Shown one piece after another: positions 5,147 to 6,246 of a stretch of DNA of 6,246 nucleotides. The first letter of the stretch is position 1. Each line of letters opens with the position of its first letter. The position numbers and the translations under genes were made by a program. A model generated the notes under the pieces. The model ran no database searches. It was not told the origin of the DNA and worked only from the letters and a program-made list of their open reading frames with translations. This DNA comes from Thermoleophilia bacterium. GTDB taxonomy: Bacteria > Actinomycetota > Thermoleophilia > Gaiellales > SKUG01. The DNA lies in NCBI GenBank assembly GCA_007122215.1, contig SKUG01000142.1, forward strand, positions 1 through 6,246, in the 5' to 3' direction.

Positions 5147-6145
5147 ATGGCAGAGGTGATTGCATCTACCGGGCAGGGTGAGGTCCTGGACGGGGAGCGA
5201 CGCACGATCGAAACCTACCAGCTGCGTGGCGCGCTGGATCGGCGGTCGACGATGCGGGTGGTGTCAGGCACCGGCGAGCTGCACGTCGACCACTATCCAT
5301 CGGAGCGCCCGGGTGGCGGCGAGTCCAAGGGTGCCGTGGTGTTCGTGCACGGGCTCAGCGGCCACTGCCTGATGTACGCAGGCTTCCTCGATGCGCTGTC
5401 GCGCCGCGGCTTCGAGGTCTACGGGATCGACGTGCGCGGGCACGGGCGCTCGAGCGGCCCGGCCGGGGACTTCACGATGGAGACCGTGGTCCAGGACCTC
5501 GCGACCGGCGTCGAGCTCGCGCGCGATCGCGGGGAGGAGCGGGTCGCGCTCTTCGGCTCGAGCCTCGGCGGGTACTGGTCGCTGGCCGGTGCCAATGCGA
5601 TCGAGGACGTCGACCTGTGCATCAGCCACTGGGTGATGCTGCCCGACATGCCGGTGACCCGGCTGGACCGCCGGATGCGACCGGTCGCGAAGGTGCTGTC
5701 GCGCCTGGCACCGCGGATGCACCGTGATACGAAGACCATCGCCAACTGGGATGCCGTCTGCGACGACCCGCGCCTGGTCGAGGACGTCTACGCCGACCCG
5801 ATGATGACCTGGCAGTACACGATGCGCGCGCTGGCCAGCGGCATCGAGTACTCCCCGCCACGACCGCTCACGGACCTGCGGGTGCCACAGCTCGTGCTGA
5901 TCGGCGAGGAGGACGGCATGACCCCGCTGGAGTACACCCGGCGGGTCGCGGAACGCCTCCGGGGCGAGCTCGACCTGCACGTCGTGCCCAACGCAGGCCA
6001 CATGGGCGGGCTGATCGAGCACCGTCCCGAGGTCCTGGCGGTGGCCGACCACTGGCTCACGAGCCGCTTCCCGCTGGTCGAGCCGCGCTCAGCGCCGGGC
6101 GGGACCGGTGCCGGCCGCGAACCGGCGGGTGTAGGTACCGGCTGA
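5147..6145 (+). CDS. Alpha/beta hydrolase, monoacylglycerol lipase / serine aminopeptidase type
   Basis: This 332-residue protein has a full alpha/beta-hydrolase core. The oxyanion strand reads VVFVHGLSGH (64-73), then YGIDVRGHGRSSGP (92-105) as in lysophospholipases and monoacylglycerol lipases. The nucleophile elbow is GSSLG with Ser139, the acid is probably Asp256 in GEEDGMTP, and the base is His285 in NAGH. The segment 165-235 between the elbow and the acid is a helical cap likely to set substrate choice. Such enzymes cleave esters of lipids or small molecules; the substrate here cannot be named. There is no signal peptide or membrane segment. The last 20 or so residues are Gly/Pro-rich and probably disordered. 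It is divergent from rmlA with 60 bp between start codons (27 bp if the TTG at 5114 is used). The antisense frame opening at 3941 runs through rmlA and is not part of the gene. Confidence 0.85.
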   Translation: MAEVIASTGQGEVLDGERRTIETYQLRGALDRRSTMRVVSGTGELHVDHYPSERPGGGESKGAVVFVHGLSGHCLMYAGFLDALSRRGFEVYGIDVRGHGRSSGPAGDFTMETVVQDLATGVELARDRGEERVALFGSSLGGYWSLAGANAIEDVDLCISHWVMLPDMPVTRLDRRMRPVAKVLSRLAPRMHRDTKTIANWDAVCDDPRLVEDVYADPMMTWQYTMRALASGIEYSPPRPLTDLRVPQLVLIGEEDGMTPLEYTRRVAERLRGELDLHVVPNAGHMGGLIEHRPEVLAVADHWLTSRFPLVEPRSAPGGTGAGREPAGVGTG

Positions 6146-6246
6146 GCCCGCAACTGGCCCGGTGTCATCCGGCACGGCTGGCTGGGCGGCCGACTGGCGC
6201 CGGGACGATGCAGGGGTCGATCGGGGCGCCTGCGTGGCGGGCGGCG
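6146..6246. other. Right-edge segment without a callable gene
   Basis: Frames on both strands are open in these 101 bases, as expected in GC-rich DNA. On the minus strand one frame runs from the edge to a TGA at 6165-6167 and another to a TGA at 6089-6091 inside the hydrolase. Either could be the end of a convergent gene. On the plus strand an ATG at 6208 could start a downstream gene. No motif or ribosome binding site favours one of them, and no clear hairpin with a T-run was seen. Confidence 0.3.

Noticed and set aside
6110..6126. GCCGG-N7-CCGGC hairpin near the hydrolase stop as a terminator
   Set aside because: It lies inside the coding region, is not followed by a T-run, and short GC stems are common in this DNA.

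Overview
The window is a high-GC stretch (about 70% G+C by eye) with dense, short-spaced genes, G/C-ending codons, GTG starts and Shine-Dalgarno sites of the AGGA/GAGG type. Together with a long-form RmlA and a YceI / FMN-reductase / MarR set, this suggests an actinobacterium (Actinomycetota), perhaps from a deep-branching or uncultivated class; the lineage is an inference. No tRNA, rRNA, insertion sequence, CRISPR array or origin was seen.

Left part (1-2561). A secreted FG-GAP repeat protein runs leftward off the edge (1-450, minus). It is divergent from a rightward run of three genes: a YceI-like polyisoprenoid-binding protein (644-1195), an NAD(P)H-dependent FMN reductase (1198-1782, 2 nt downstream) and a predicted lipoprotein of unknown function (1812-2561). 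The 193-bp divergent region holds a locally AT-rich island with a good sigma70-type promoter (TTGCAC-N16-TACGAT). Its -35 box is embedded in a perfect dyad, TTGCA-CA-TGCAA, and a second dyad lies in the predicted leader of the mRNA.

Middle part (2558-5086, all minus). rmlA (glucose-1-phosphate thymidylyltransferase, long form), rmlD (dTDP-4-dehydrorhamnose reductase) and a MarR-family regulator form a tight leftward operon with gaps of 2 nt and 34 nt. The first and last enzymes of dTDP-L-rhamnose synthesis are present; rmlB and rmlC are not in the window. The marR gene meets the lipoprotein gene tail to tail, with both stop codons interlocked in one CTAG.

Right part (5087-6246). An alpha/beta hydrolase of the monoacylglycerol lipase / serine aminopeptidase type reads rightward from a 60-bp divergent gap with rmlA. 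The last 100 bases hold no gene that can be called with confidence.

Working model (inference): the MarR protein may control yceI and the FMN reductase through the TTGCA-CA-TGCAA site. A lipid or quinone-type stress module (YceI, flavin reductase, envelope lipoprotein) would then sit beside envelope-sugar genes and a lipase-like enzyme. Nothing in the sequence proves this link. The lipoprotein is the one gene I cannot place in a known family.
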